Assembly: GCA_026129255.1 (NCBI GenBank)
Contig: JAHCIJ010000002.1
Coordinates: forward strand, 574,234-638,233
Length of the DNA: 64,000 nucleotides
Reading direction: 5' to 3'
From: Anaerolineales bacterium
GTDB lineage: Bacteria > Chloroflexota > Anaerolineae > Anaerolineales > UBA11579
The notes beneath the pieces were generated by a model, which had not been told where the DNA came from, did no database searches, and saw nothing but the letters and a program-made list of their open reading frames with translations. Shown one piece after another: positions 1 to 8,724 of this stretch. How positions within the stretch are numbered: position 1 is the first letter of the stretch; each line of letters starts with the position of its first letter. The position numbers were made by a program, and so were the translations under genes.

Positions 1-3000
1 TCCTGATTGGGATAGGCTTGGTAGAAATCAGTCTTGGAGCCCACGTCTGCCGCGTGAAAGAAGAATTCTTCCAGGGCGTCCAGTTCTGCTGATTGCAAAG
101 GCTGGGCGAAACGAATCTTCTTTATCAGCGGCCTGTCCAGATTTTGCTCAATAAAGTGCTCTATCTTTTTGCGGTACTGGCCTAAATTGACGCCGGTTGA
201 GCCATACTCCCCGGCGACTTCTCGAATGCCAGCAAGTGTGTCTAGAAAATCGGTATACAGCGGTTGGCGGGCGCGCGATTCCAAAAAGATCATCAGTTCG
301 CGCAGCGTCAGCCGGATCGCCTCAAGACGCGCAAGGCCAAATTCAGCCCAGGCCTCGGGCGTGGCAATTTCTTGTAACAGGGCGCGATGAGCCTGCACTT
401 GGGGAACATTTACCCTGCTCAGCCGCTCGGAAAGTTCAATGACTGCATCGCGCAGAGCGGTGTACTTAGGCGCGCCTTCCAGTTGAGCCACTTGTAGTTG
501 CAGGAAGAGATGATCGAAGCGCTTGGCCTCTTCCGTATCCTCCGGCAGCTCGCTGGGAAGGCCGGCCAGCTCGAGCGAAAGATCGGCCAAGTCTCCCTGG
601 CTGAGTTGTACCCAGCGCTCGCGCTTGGCGAAGCGGTCAAGCCAGCGTTGTTTGGGCCGCACGATGAAATTGGCCGGGTTCATGGCGGCTACTTGCGCGT
701 GCAGCAGATCTTTCACGCCGTTCAAAAGCGGCTCGATTTCGTTGGCGTGCTGGGGGCTGGCTAACTGCGCATCGGCATATTTCTGCAGTAACTCCACGCG
801 CAGCTTGAAGATGCGTTTGCCTAGCGCCTCTATGGGAGTAGGGCGGGAGCCTTCGGGTTGCTCGGCAAAGAATTCAAAATTACGGCATACATCAAAGATA
901 AAGAACTCGCTTTTATCCTGCCCGGGTCCGAATAGATTCTCGCATAGGCGCGTGCCGCGCCCGATCATTTGCCAAAACTTGGTCTTGGAGTGCACCGGCT
1001 TGAAGAACACCAGGTTCACAACCTCGGGCACATCAATGCCAGTATCCAGCATGTCTACTGAGATGGCAATATGCGGCGGTTTACCCGGAATTTTGAAATC
1101 CTCGATCAAGGTGTGTACATAGGCTCCGGCGTGCAAATCAATAACTTTGGCAAATTCGCCCTTGAAATGCGGATAGTTGGCATTGAAGCGGCCTTCAATG
1201 AATGCGGCGTGTTTGTGATTGCGCGCAAAGATGATGGTTTTGCCCAGGCGGTCTCCGCCAGCCACGTGGATGCCTTCGCGCATCAGCACTTCCAGCGCTT
1301 TGTCCACCGTATCCTGATTGAAGAGCCATGCATTGACCGCCGCCGAGGATACTTTCTGCGGGGCAGTGTCTTCTTCGCCCCAGTCCAGCAGTTCCCAATC
1401 CATTTTCTCCTGATCGGAGAGTTCCTCGTAGGTGATGCCCTCCTGCGGGAAATGCAGGTCTACTGAGAAAGCGCGGTACGGCGTGAGGTAGCCTTCGGCT
1501 ACGGCCTGATCCAACCCATAGTTGTAGGTGGGCACGCCGTCTTGTAGCTCAAACAGGCGGTAGGTGTTGCGGTCTACCTCATCCTTGGGCGTGGCGGTGA
1601 GGCCGATGAGCAGGCTGTCAAAATACTCAAAAATAGCGCCGAACTTCTGATACACCGAGCGATGCGCTTCATCAATAATCACCAGATCGAAGTGTCCTGG
1701 CCCGAGGGTGCGGCGGCCGGACTCGTCCACTTCGTCAATCAGGCCCATCATGGTTTGGTAGGTGGAGACCACGACGCGGTTCTCGCTGGCTTCCTGCTTT
1801 TGGTCCTGCGCTTTTAGCAAATTAACCACTGCGCCACCCGGCAGCAGCTTGCTGAAGCTTTTGTCTGCCTGGTCTACCAACGCCTTGCGGTCTGCCAGGA
1901 AGAGCACATTCTTGACCCAGTTGGCGCGCATGAGCACATCCACCAGGGCGATGGCCGTGCGGGTTTTGCCGCTGCCGGTGGCCATCACCAGCAGCCCCCG
2001 GCGATGGCTGCTTTCAAAATGGCTGGTGATGGCGCGGATGGCCTCTTCCTGATAGCTGCGCCCGGCGATGTCTTTGTTGGTGGGCACACGATCCGGGGCT
2101 TGCAGCATGCTGCGGCGCTGGATGAGCAGCTCCAACTGTTGGCGGGTGTAGAAGCCCTGTACCGGGCGTTCAGGATAGCGCTGGTCATCCCACAGCCAGA
2201 TTTGATAGCCGTTGGTATAGAAGATCACCGGCCGCTGGCCGTGCATTTGCTCCAGGCAATCTGCGTATAGCTTGGCTTGCTGCCTGCCGTTTTTGGGGTC
2301 TTTGGATGTGCGCTTGGCTTCGATGAGCGCCAGGGGCAGCCCGTTGGCGCCCCACAGCACATAGTCCACCCAGCCCTGGCCGCCGGGGTTGGGCATGCCG
2401 GTCACGGGGTATTCGCCCACGTTCTCGCCGGCCGGATCCCAGCCCGCCTCGCGCAGCAACAGGTCAATAATCAGTTCGCGAGTTTCGGCTTCGCTGTAAT
2501 CATGCTCTATGGGCAGGCGGGCATTGGTTTCGCGATTGCGGGTGAATTGGAGCTGCAACTGCTGCAGTTCGCCTTGGTAGCCGGCAATCGCCTCACGCTG
2601 GCGGGTCAGCTCTTCGTCTCGTTCAGCCAGCTTGCGGGTGAGTTCTTCGACCTCTTTGCGTGTGCTTGGAGACTCCTGATCTGCAACCGGAAGCAAGCCT
2701 TCCTCAAAGCGTTGGGGGACGCTTTTGGGGTTGCCACCCGTGTAGGTGCTGGCCAGCCAATACATAATGTGGAACAGCTCGCGCAGGGCAGCCACGGATT
2801 GCTGGGTGGTGACACGCGGGCCGCCGTGCACAGCCTTGTTGGTGAGCTTGCGCAGGATGTGCGCCTTGGAGCGCACGGCCTGGGGCACTTCGTGCTCAAA
2901 TTCTGGCGTGGTGATCAGCGTCATCAGGCTGTCGTCATAGGGGTAGACGAAGCGCTTGTCGTGCCGGTACATCCAGAAGACGGCCTGCTCCAGAGCGCGG

Positions 3001-3110
3001 CGGGCGTACAGGCAGGCTGCGCGCGGGTCGCTGAGCGCATAGCGCTCGGCTTGCCCGGCTTCGGCGTGCGTGTCCGGCCACTCGGCTTGGAGGAAGGCGA
3101 AGTTAGACAT
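1..3110 (-). CDS. hsdR: Type I restriction enzyme R subunit (partial, C-terminus beyond left edge)
   Basis: ATP-dependent translocase and endonuclease subunit of a type I restriction-modification enzyme. The reading frame starts at the ATG at 3110 (MSNFAFLQAEWPDTHAEAG) and is open to position 1, so the C-terminus is missing. In order I see an N-terminal alpha-helical DUF4145-like region (about residues 1-140), a coiled segment, and an HSDR_N nuclease domain with the E-A-K of the PD-(D/E)xK site near plus position 2310. The SF2 helicase core follows: Walker A ATGSGKT at about 1963-1983 and the DEAH box (DEAHR) at about 1663-1677. A later helicase segment DMLDTGIDVPE and a GRGTR motif lie near 950-1060. 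It overlaps the 3' end of hsdS by 8 bp, so hsdM-hsdS-hsdR is one operon. The family assignment is secure. Confidence 0.93.
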   Translation of the reverse strand, partial: MSNFAFLQAEWPDTHAEAGQAERYALSDPRAACLYARRALEQAVFWMYRHDKRFVYPYDDSLMTLITTPEFEHEVPQAVRSKAHILRKLTNKAVHGGPRVTTQQSVAALRELFHIMYWLASTYTGGNPKSVPQRFEEGLLPVADQESPSTRKEVEELTRKLAERDEELTRQREAIAGYQGELQQLQLQFTRNRETNARLPIEHDYSEAETRELIIDLLLREAGWDPAGENVGEYPVTGMPNPGGQGWVDYVLWGANGLPLALIEAKRTSKDPKNGRQQAKLYADCLEQMHGQRPVIFYTNGYQIWLWDDQRYPERPVQGFYTRQQLELLIQRRSMLQAPDRVPTNKDIAGRSYQEEAIRAITSHFESSHRRGLLVMATGSGKTRTAIALVDVLMRANWVKNVLFLADRKALVDQADKSFSKLLPGGAVVNLLKAQDQKQEASENRVVVSTYQTMMGLIDEVDESGRRTLGPGHFDLVIIDEAHRSVYQKFGAIFEYFDSLLIGLTATPKDEVDRNTYRLFELQDGVPTYNYGLDQAVAEGYLTPYRAFSVDLHFPQEGITYEELSDQEKMDWELLDWGEEDTAPQKVSSAAVNAWLFNQDTVDKALEVLMREGIHVAGGDRLGKTIIFARNHKHAAFIEGRFNANYPHFKGEFAKVIDLHAGAYVHTLIEDFKIPGKPPHIAISVDMLDTGIDVPEVVNLVFFKPVHSKTKFWQMIGRGTRLCENLFGPGQDKSEFFIFDVCRNFEFFAEQPEGSRPTPIEALGKRIFKLRVELLQKYADAQLASPQHANEIEPLLNGVKDLLHAQVAAMNPANFIVRPKQRWLDRFAKRERWVQLSQGDLADLSLELAGLPSELPEDTEEAKRFDHLFLQLQVAQLEGAPKYTALRDAVIELSERLSRVNVPQVQAHRALLQEIATPEAWAEFGLARLEAIRLTLRELMIFLESRARQPLYTDFLDTLAGIREVAGEYGSTGVNLGQYRKKIEHFIEQNLDRPLIKKIRFAQPLQSAELDALEEFFFHAADVGSKTDFYQAYPNQ

Positions 3111-4302
3111 GAAGGTAGGTATTTTGTAGAGACGCGGTAAGTTCAGTTATCTTAACTTGCTGCTTGCTGAATGCCATGTTGCAAACATGCAGTTTCTGAA
3201 TAAATTCTTCAAATTCTGCTTGCTTATTCATCGGAGGGACAATAAATTCAAGTTTTCGAACAGCCTCCATGGGAGGAAAATTCTTGATGCTTGAACCTCG
3301 TGTTTGCCCAAAGAGTCGGGTTTGCGTTGAGTGGTGTTCAAATAGGAACTCAAAAAAAGTTGGATTGACAACCTGACTGTTGAGCTTCACTTTCAGCAAA
3401 GCCTGATTGATTATTCCTTTCCGTGCCCCTTGTGGAACACGTGCTATCTTTCCTGCAGTTCCGGAGCAGCTGATAATAAAATCACCGGGCACCAGCCGAA
3501 ATGCGTGCATTTCCTTGTATTTTTCTGAATCTATGAAATACGAACCAAGTTCAAAGTTTTTTGCTATAGCGTGTTGTTGTTCGAAAACCTTGTATCCACT
3601 TTTGACAAAGAATTCCTTTTTTAGTGAACCCCCAAAAGGTCCTCGCTTAAGAGCATGTTTTTCATTTGAAACAATTTCTTCTAAAGTGGAAATTCCCCAA
3701 CCTTTGTGATTCTGCATCGGATCCCCAAACATCTCAAAGAAGACGCTCTGCGTCAAGTCATCCAGCCGTGCCAGCGCCTGCCGACGGAGGGCGTGCAACT
3801 CATCCACCTTGTCGAGGATGGCGGCGATGCGGCGCTGCTCGGCGAGCGGCGGGAGAGGGATTTGCAAGCCTGCAACAAAACTGGCAGGAAGCCTTTTTTG
3901 TCCTGCGCTTCCTGTCATTCTCTTTGCTCCCGCTGACCGTATCGCATCCTGTTTTAAGAAGTGAAACAAATACCTGGTATCCAGGATACTTTTAGTAGGG
4001 CGCACAACATGGAATTCGGTAGTCCCGAACCCAAGTTCATGTCTTATATCCGCTATTGTGAGTTTTCCATTTTCAAAAGACGGCGTTATTTTTGCGATAA
4101 GTATGTCCCCCTTCCTAAATGGAGTGTATTGCTTATTGACTTCGTTTAATTTCCGTGTAACTTCACCTTCAATTTTTAAAGTAACTTCGGATACGGCACT
4201 CATCGGGACAAAGGATACATCCGTATCCCTTGGGAACCCTTGAGGGTTTATTGGGGGATTAACTTGGGCAACTTCAGACAGCGCTATTTTTGGCGAGCTC
4301 AT
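3103..4302 (-). CDS. hsdS: Type I restriction enzyme specificity (S) subunit
   Basis: DNA-recognition subunit that directs both methylation and cleavage to a bipartite target. The 399-residue length is usual for HsdS. It has two target-recognition domains, each followed by a conserved helical spacer. The first half ends in the typical IPLPPLAEQRRIAAILDKVD segment (about residues 147-166), and the second TRD ends in a diverged IVPPMNKQAEFEEF segment. Its start overlaps hsdM by 29 bp and its end overlaps hsdR by 8 bp. Base composition within both TRDs is visibly AT-richer than in the neighbouring genes, as expected for horizontally exchanged specificity domains. The target sequence cannot be read from the gene. 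Confidence 0.92.
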   Translation of the reverse strand: MSSPKIALSEVAQVNPPINPQGFPRDTDVSFVPMSAVSEVTLKIEGEVTRKLNEVNKQYTPFRKGDILIAKITPSFENGKLTIADIRHELGFGTTEFHVVRPTKSILDTRYLFHFLKQDAIRSAGAKRMTGSAGQKRLPASFVAGLQIPLPPLAEQRRIAAILDKVDELHALRRQALARLDDLTQSVFFEMFGDPMQNHKGWGISTLEEIVSNEKHALKRGPFGGSLKKEFFVKSGYKVFEQQHAIAKNFELGSYFIDSEKYKEMHAFRLVPGDFIISCSGTAGKIARVPQGARKGIINQALLKVKLNSQVVNPTFFEFLFEHHSTQTRLFGQTRGSSIKNFPPMEAVRKLEFIVPPMNKQAEFEEFIQKLHVCNMAFSKQQVKITELTASLQNTYLHV

Positions 4303-5767
4303 TTAACATGCCTTGTAATTCTTCTAATCCCTTTGCGATATCCTTCTCAAGACCGTTAAGGTCATTGATAATAGCCTCTGGTGGGTCAACAGTCTGCGTC
4401 TTGTAATTAAACTCTTTATAACGATTGATGCTCAAATCATAATTGTTTGCGAGGAGCTCGGGTTTTGTGACAAAGAAGGATTGTTCGTCCCGTTTCCTTC
4501 CTGCTTCGAGGTCTAATTTTCCCCACCGGTTGACTATATCGGGGATATTGTTTTCTTGGTGGCTTTGACCAAGAGGAAGCCGCTTGTCATCCAGGCTAAA
4601 GCCATCTGCCTGCATTTGGTAGAGCCATACTCTTTCCGTTCCGCCGGCCCCAGTCTTTGTGAAGACAAGCACGGCCGTGCTTACGCCTGCATAAGGCCGG
4701 AATACGCCAGAAGGCATAGAGATCACTGCTTGCAATTGGTGATCCTCAACAAGTGTCTTGCGGATGGCTTTATGTGCGTTCGAGGAACCAAAAAGCACCC
4801 CCTCGGGCACAATCACGGCGGCGCGGCCGCCTGGTTTGAGCAGGCGTAAAAACAACGCCAAAAAGAGCAGTTCGGTCTTCTTGGTCTTGGCCATGGCTTG
4901 CAGATCTTTGGCCGTGCTGTCAAAATCCAGCGAGCCGGTAAAAGGCGGATTAGCAAGCACAACGCTGTACTGCCCAGCGTTTGTCGTAGCGTCTTGGGAC
5001 AAGCTGTCTTGGCTGCGGATGATGGGGTTATCAATGCCGTGCAGGAGCATGTTCATTGTGGCGATGCGCAGCATGGTGCTGTCAAAGTCAAACCCCTGGA
5101 ACATATCACCTTGGTAGCGTTTGCGCAGGGTAGGTTTATGGAAAATTTCAGGGTAATGCTCTTTTAGGTATTCCGCGCTGGCGACCAGATAGCCTGCCGT
5201 ACCGCAGGCCGGGTCGCAGATGGTGTCTTCAGGCGTCGGTTTTACCAGCTCCACCATCATCTTTATGATGTGGCGGGGCGTTCGAAACTGGCCGTTTTGG
5301 CCGGAAGTGGTGAGTTTACCAAGAAGATATTCATATACATCACCCTTAGTATCTCGATCATCCATGGGCACTTTATCAATCATTGCTATCGCTTTAGCAA
5401 GCAGGGCTGCTTTCTCGGGAGGCAGTGTAAAACGCGCGCTCCGCATATGAACAATATAGTCACCGTTTCCGAGTTTCTTTATGAATGGAAAGACCTTACT
5501 TCTAACAACTTTGTACATCTGAGTTGCCGGGAGATTTCGGAAACGGGACCATCGAAGTTCTTGCTTGTCCTTTGGAAAAATGACTCGTGTTCGCTTTTCT
5601 TTTAATCGATTCGCTCGCGCTTCTTCGCGAGTCTCGATTTCATCCAAGCGCTTAATAAAGAGCAGGTAGGTTAACTGCTCAATAACTTCAAGTGGATTCG
5701 AAATACCCCCTGTCCAAAACACATCCCAAATGCGGTCAATCTGATTGCGTATCTCTCCGGTGAGCAT
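4274..5767 (-). CDS. hsdM: Type I restriction enzyme modification (M) subunit, N6-adenine methyltransferase
   Basis: SAM-dependent adenine methyltransferase of the type I complex, 497 residues. An N-terminal HsdM_N helical domain (residues 1 to about 130) precedes the methyltransferase domain. That domain carries a SAM-binding motif I (DPACGTAGYL, about 184-193) and the catalytic N-P-P-F motif (LANPPFTGSLDF). The C-terminal helix bundle likely contacts HsdS. It is the first gene of the hsdMSR operon. A TATAAT hexamer on the minus strand at 5779-5774 leaves only 6 nt before the ATG at 5767, so the message is probably leaderless. Confidence 0.94.
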   Translation of the reverse strand: MLTGEIRNQIDRIWDVFWTGGISNPLEVIEQLTYLLFIKRLDEIETREEARANRLKEKRTRVIFPKDKQELRWSRFRNLPATQMYKVVRSKVFPFIKKLGNGDYIVHMRSARFTLPPEKAALLAKAIAMIDKVPMDDRDTKGDVYEYLLGKLTTSGQNGQFRTPRHIIKMMVELVKPTPEDTICDPACGTAGYLVASAEYLKEHYPEIFHKPTLRKRYQGDMFQGFDFDSTMLRIATMNMLLHGIDNPIIRSQDSLSQDATTNAGQYSVVLANPPFTGSLDFDSTAKDLQAMAKTKKTELLFLALFLRLLKPGGRAAVIVPEGVLFGSSNAHKAIRKTLVEDHQLQAVISMPSGVFRPYAGVSTAVLVFTKTGAGGTERVWLYQMQADGFSLDDKRLPLGQSHQENNIPDIVNRWGKLDLEAGRKRDEQSFFVTKPELLANNYDLSINRYKEFNYKTQTVDPPEAIINDLNGLEKDIAKGLEELQGMLNELAKNSAV

Positions 5768-5773
5768 TTAGGG

Positions 5774-5779
5774 ATTATA
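5774..5779 (-). promoter_or_regulatory. -10 box of the hsdMSR operon (leaderless start)
   Basis: TATAAT read on the minus strand ends 6 nt before the hsdM ATG, so transcription should begin at or within a base or two of the start codon. I see no convincing -35 box and no Shine-Dalgarno sequence. Confidence 0.6.
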
Positions 5780-5935
5780 TATCCTCACCCCCAACTCCCT
5801 ACGGGAGTTTGCCCCTCTCCCATTGGGAGAGGGGAGCGCGCAAATCGTCTTGAGCTAAAGTCAACGGGGTGAGGGTTGGTTTGAGTTCAATCGCTGCGCG
5901 CACACCCTCGCCCCCAACTCCCTACGGAGAGTTCT
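5779..5935. repeat. Intergenic repeat with nested inverted repeats (CCTCACCCCCAACTCCCTAC type)
   Basis: The spacer upstream of hsdM holds an outer inverted pair (CCTCACCCCC at about 5783 and GGGGTGAGGGT at about 5868). Inside it is a hairpin CCCCTCTCCCA/TTGGGAGAGGGG at about 5812-5834. A second partial copy of the CCCCCAACTCCCTACGG unit begins near 5910. This resembles the dispersed palindromic elements seen between genes in many bacteria. No coding potential. Confidence 0.7.
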
Positions 5936-6010
5936 AGCGCACAAATCAGCTTGGATTACTTTTTCAACGAAGGGTTTTACTGTGACTTGAACAACAGGAG
6001 AATTCTAGAA

Positions 6011-6046
6011 CTGGCCGACCAACAGACTAGCTGACTAACCGACTGC
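6011..6046. repeat. Intergenic TAGTC-type short-unit repeat, copy 1
   Basis: Degenerate run of 8-9 bp units (CCGACCAACAGACTAGCTGACTAACCGACT in parts) in the spacer beyond the DUF2007 gene. Same family as copies near 6357, 8498, 8759, 29639, 36758, 47618 and 50402. Confidence 0.55.
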
Positions 6047-6052
6047 TTTACC

Positions 6053-6277
6053 TTACTTCCCAATCACCTCATCCACCACCGCCTTCGCTGCCTCTTCGTG
6101 TTCGGCGGACACGTAGATCTCGATCTCGCCCATGCTGCCGACGAAAGTGCCATACACCTGGCCGATGGCTTCCTTGGAGAGCAGCACCTGCATGCCCTGC
6201 GCCTCCAGCAGCCCGCGCAGCACCTCGGCCTGGGCCGGGTCGTGCAGGGTGACGATTTTGACGAAGCTATTGTTCAT
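6053..6277 (-). CDS. DUF2007 family small protein (putative signal-transducing protein)
   Basis: Single-domain protein of 74 residues of the DUF2007 family. The pattern is a short strand (VKIVTLHD), then an amphipathic helix with the family-typical AEVLRGLLEAQGM, then strands and a final helix AEHEEAAKAVVDEV. This is the ferredoxin-like fold expected for the family. Homologues are small, often stand alone or are fused to zinc ribbons, and have no proven biochemical role. The ATG at 6277 follows a TATACT hexamer (minus 6289-6284) by 6 nt, suggesting a leaderless mRNA. No operon partner is evident. Confidence 0.8.
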   Translation of the reverse strand: MNNSFVKIVTLHDPAQAEVLRGLLEAQGMQVLLSKEAIGQVYGTFVGSMGEIEIYVSAEHEEAAKAVVDEVIGK

Positions 6278-6283
6278 GTTGGA

Positions 6284-6289
6284 AGTATA
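6284..6289 (-). promoter_or_regulatory. -10 box of the DUF2007 gene (leaderless start)
   Basis: TATACT on the minus strand, 6 nt upstream of the ATG at 6277. No Shine-Dalgarno sequence fits between them. Confidence 0.5.
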
Positions 6290-6356
6290 TCCTTGTAGCT
6301 GTCAGCTATCAGCGCTCAGCTTTAAAGTCATAAGCTATAAGCAAGCCCTGGCGCCC

Positions 6357-6427
6357 GGATTAATGGATTAACAGATGGGTTTTGACCAGCCGACCAATCA
6401 ACCAATCGACTAATCAATTAATCGATT
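6357..6427. repeat. Intergenic TAGTC-type short-unit repeat, copy 2
   Basis: Run of related short words (GGATTAATGGATTAACAGAT, then CCAATCAACCAATCGACTAA and ATCAATTAATCG) just upstream of the promoter of the gene at 6482. Confidence 0.6.
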
Positions 6428-6464
6428 TCCCCTATAAGCTTCGTGGCCTGTTGTCAGGGTTTGG

Positions 6465-6470
6465 TATAAT
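6465..6470 (+). promoter_or_regulatory. -10 box of the 6482-8463 two-gene unit
   Basis: TATAAT, 11 nt upstream of the ATG at 6482. The expected 5' untranslated region is only about 4 nt, with no Shine-Dalgarno sequence. Confidence 0.5.
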
Positions 6471-6481
6471 CTCGCCGCCTC

Positions 6482-8044
6482 ATGCTTAGAAGCACAGACC
6501 CCATCGACTGGCAAACCTTCTCTATCGAAGACGCAGATCTCGAGTTCCTTTCCGCATACCTGCTGGAACATGAGACCCCGCTCGGGCCCGAGGCGTTGGC
6601 GATGCAACTCATCGTCCAGCGCATCACCAACCCGCGCCCGCAGCCCAAGGACGGCGCCCAGGAGAAAGCCTACTTGCCCAAAGACACCTACGCCGCTGGC
6701 GACAAGGTGTACTTCCCCGCGCTCAAGAACATTGGCGGCCAGGTGGCGGCTGTGCGCCCGGCGGCCACCATCGGCGCGGCCAGCTTTGACGTCATCCAGG
6801 TCAGGATGGAAGATGGCAGCACGCGCGAGTTTGCCGCCAACCTGGCCCAGCATGTGCTCAACGACCCGCCCAAGCAGGAAGCTTCTACGGTCGACGCGCT
6901 CAGCGAGGCCAAGCAGCACGCCAAAGACATCGTGCCCGTTATGGTTGAGGCGCTGCAGGCCAGCCCCGAGTTTGTGTACATTGCTGGCCGCTGGTTCCCC
7001 AAGGCCCTCATTGTGGACGTAGACCCAGGCCAGCTCAATGTGGCCGAGGCGATCCTGGACATGGCTGGCGGCGGCCCGCTGCCCACCAACCAACTGCTCG
7101 GCGAGGTTGAGCTCCCTGACGGGCTGAACCCCAAATTGGCCGAATTCTCGCTGGACCTGGCGCTGCAGGACGACGCGCGCTTCGACGAAGTCGGCTCCAC
7201 CGGCGAGGTGTCCTGGTTCCTGCGCCGCCTCGAGCCGGAAGCGGTGCAGAAGCTGCCGCTGTATTTGCAATACACGCCGGTTGGCTTTGACCCCAGCCCG
7301 CTCACCGAAGACATGCGTGACCTGGTGCGCAGCCTGGACGACGAGCTTTCCTTCCATGACCTGCTGGACGACAATGCACCGGAACTGGTCGAGGTCGCCC
7401 TCATCTTCCCGCATTGGCGCGTCGGCACCCTGCCGCTCACGCCCAAGATGGCCAAGCTCTTCCCCAGCGCCATCGAATCGCCGCGCGTGCGCTTCACCTT
7501 TGTAGACGAGAAGAGCGGCGAGAGCTTCCCCGGCTGGGTCGTGCGTACCGAGCGCTACATTTATGGCTTGCTGGGTTGGCTGCAGAAGCGCGGCCTGATG
7601 CCCGGCAGCCTGATCCGTTTGCGCCGCGGCGAGCAGCCCGGCCAGATCATTGTCTCCAGCGAGACGCATCGCTCCAGCAAGGAGTGGGTGCGCACTGCGT
7701 TGGTGGGCGCCGATGGCGGCGTGGTGTACGCCACGCTCAAGCAGCAAGTCAACGGTGCTTTTGATGAGCGCATGATGCTGTTCCTGCCCGGCGAGTTGGC
7801 GGCTGTCGACGCCATTTGGGAGAAGCGCGCCAGCCAACCCGGCAACCTCGAGAGCATCGTGGCGCAGACGTTGCAAGAGCTCTCCAAGCTCAGCCTGCAA
7901 GGCAATGTGCACGCCGCCGAGATCTACTCGGCCGTGAACCTGACCCTGCGCTGCCCGCCAGGGCGCATTCTGGCCGAGCTGGCCGGCAACCCGCGTTATG
8001 AGCATGTGGGCCACTTGCACTTCCGTGCAGCGGAGGCCGAATGA
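6482..8044 (+). CDS. Conserved protein of unknown function, 520 aa, possible winged-helix repeats
   Basis: I do not recognise a named family. The 520-residue protein is soluble, acidic, without signal peptide or membrane segment. Residues about 160-270 contain a block that reads like a HARE-HTH/RpoE-delta type winged helix: AEAILDMAGGGPLPTNQLL, then LAEFSLDLALQDDARFDEVG, then VSWFLRRLEP. The second half (about 300-450) looks like a separate alpha/beta domain. The stop overlaps the start of the next gene (ATGA at 8041-8044), so the two are translationally coupled and probably act together. The protein may be a nucleic-acid-binding factor, but that is inference from the HTH-like block only. An antisense open frame covers the gene and is a codon-bias shadow. 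Confidence 0.75.
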   Translation: MLRSTDPIDWQTFSIEDADLEFLSAYLLEHETPLGPEALAMQLIVQRITNPRPQPKDGAQEKAYLPKDTYAAGDKVYFPALKNIGGQVAAVRPAATIGAASFDVIQVRMEDGSTREFAANLAQHVLNDPPKQEASTVDALSEAKQHAKDIVPVMVEALQASPEFVYIAGRWFPKALIVDVDPGQLNVAEAILDMAGGGPLPTNQLLGEVELPDGLNPKLAEFSLDLALQDDARFDEVGSTGEVSWFLRRLEPEAVQKLPLYLQYTPVGFDPSPLTEDMRDLVRSLDDELSFHDLLDDNAPELVEVALIFPHWRVGTLPLTPKMAKLFPSAIESPRVRFTFVDEKSGESFPGWVVRTERYIYGLLGWLQKRGLMPGSLIRLRRGEQPGQIIVSSETHRSSKEWVRTALVGADGGVVYATLKQQVNGAFDERMMLFLPGELAAVDAIWEKRASQPGNLESIVAQTLQELSKLSLQGNVHAAEIYSAVNLTLRCPPGRILAELAGNPRYEHVGHLHFRAAEAE

Positions 8045-8463
8045 GCCTGATCAAACCCATGCCGGATACGCCCTTCCAGATCGATTTCGACTGGTGGCGC
8101 GATAATGACCGCGAGTGGCGCGTCTACCTGCGTGGCCTGCTGGGCAGCGAGCAGGAAGCCAGCGTCGCCGACATCAGCGGCGAGGAGCAGGTGGACTGGG
8201 TCGACCCGGCCACCGGCGAGGTGAGCCGTGTCAACATTTTGCAGTTCCTGCTGATGGGCCACTATGCCAGCCACGGGGCTGAAGAGGGCGGCTCGCTGGT
8301 GGAGAGCATCTTCCGTGCCTTCCTGATGAACGGCAACCAGCCGCTCAGCTCCGAGGAGCTCGGCGAGCTGCTCGGCCGCCCGGCGCAAACGATCTTGCGC
8401 ACCATCTCTGGCGCGCGGGTGTACCGGGGGATACGGCCGGTCGTTAGCGAAGATTCAAACTAA
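8041..8463 (+). CDS. Conserved protein of unknown function, 140 aa, partner of the preceding gene
   Basis: Small acidic protein with no signal peptide, no membrane segment and no family I can name. An N-terminal half rich in aromatic and acidic residues (DFDWWRDNDREWRVYLRGLL) is followed by a C-terminal helical segment. That segment (PLSSEELGELLGRPAQTILR) has the shape of a helix-turn-helix. It starts inside the stop of the 520-aa gene (4-bp overlap), and the pair ends in the repeat-rich spacer at 8464. A joint regulatory or nucleic-acid role is possible but not shown. Confidence 0.72.
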   Translation: MSLIKPMPDTPFQIDFDWWRDNDREWRVYLRGLLGSEQEASVADISGEEQVDWVDPATGEVSRVNILQFLLMGHYASHGAEEGGSLVESIFRAFLMNGNQPLSSEELGELLGRPAQTILRTISGARVYRGIRPVVSEDSN

Positions 8464-8700
8464 CCACAAAGCCACAAAGAGCATGAAGAGAGTCATTTGG
8501 TTGATTAGTCGATTAGTCGGCTAGTCGCGTCTGTCCCCGCGCATCCTGAGAGCAAGCCGTCCGTCATTGCGAAGACAAGCCCCTCCGTCATTGCGAGGAC
8601 TGCGCAGCGAAGCTGCGCCGACGAAGCAATCCCCAGCCCCTCCGTCATTGCGAGGACGTGAAGCGGCGTAGCCGCTGAGCGACGTGGCAATCTGGTTTAG
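8461..8700. repeat. Composite intergenic repeat, copy 1
   Basis: Three repeat motifs occur in fixed order: AACCACAAAGCCACAAAGAG, then a TAGTC-type run (about 8498-8528) joined to CGCGTCTGTCCCCGCGCATC, then three TCCGTCATTGCGA(G/A)GA units. The last units carry arms such as GACGAAGCAATCCCC. The same order recurs at 8725-8940. No gene is visible; short frames here are repeat translations. Elements with TCATTGCGAGG...GAAGCAATC are known as dispersed palindromic repeats in several bacterial groups. Confidence 0.75.
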
Positions 8701-8724
8701 CTACAAATAGACTCGGATAACCCT

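Noticed and set aside
6410..8020. Long open frame (536 codons) antisense to the 520-aa gene
   Set aside because: Its composition (His/Gln/Arg/Leu-rich, no domain pattern) is that of the reverse strand of a GC-rich gene, and the plus-strand frame has a promoter and a coupled partner gene.
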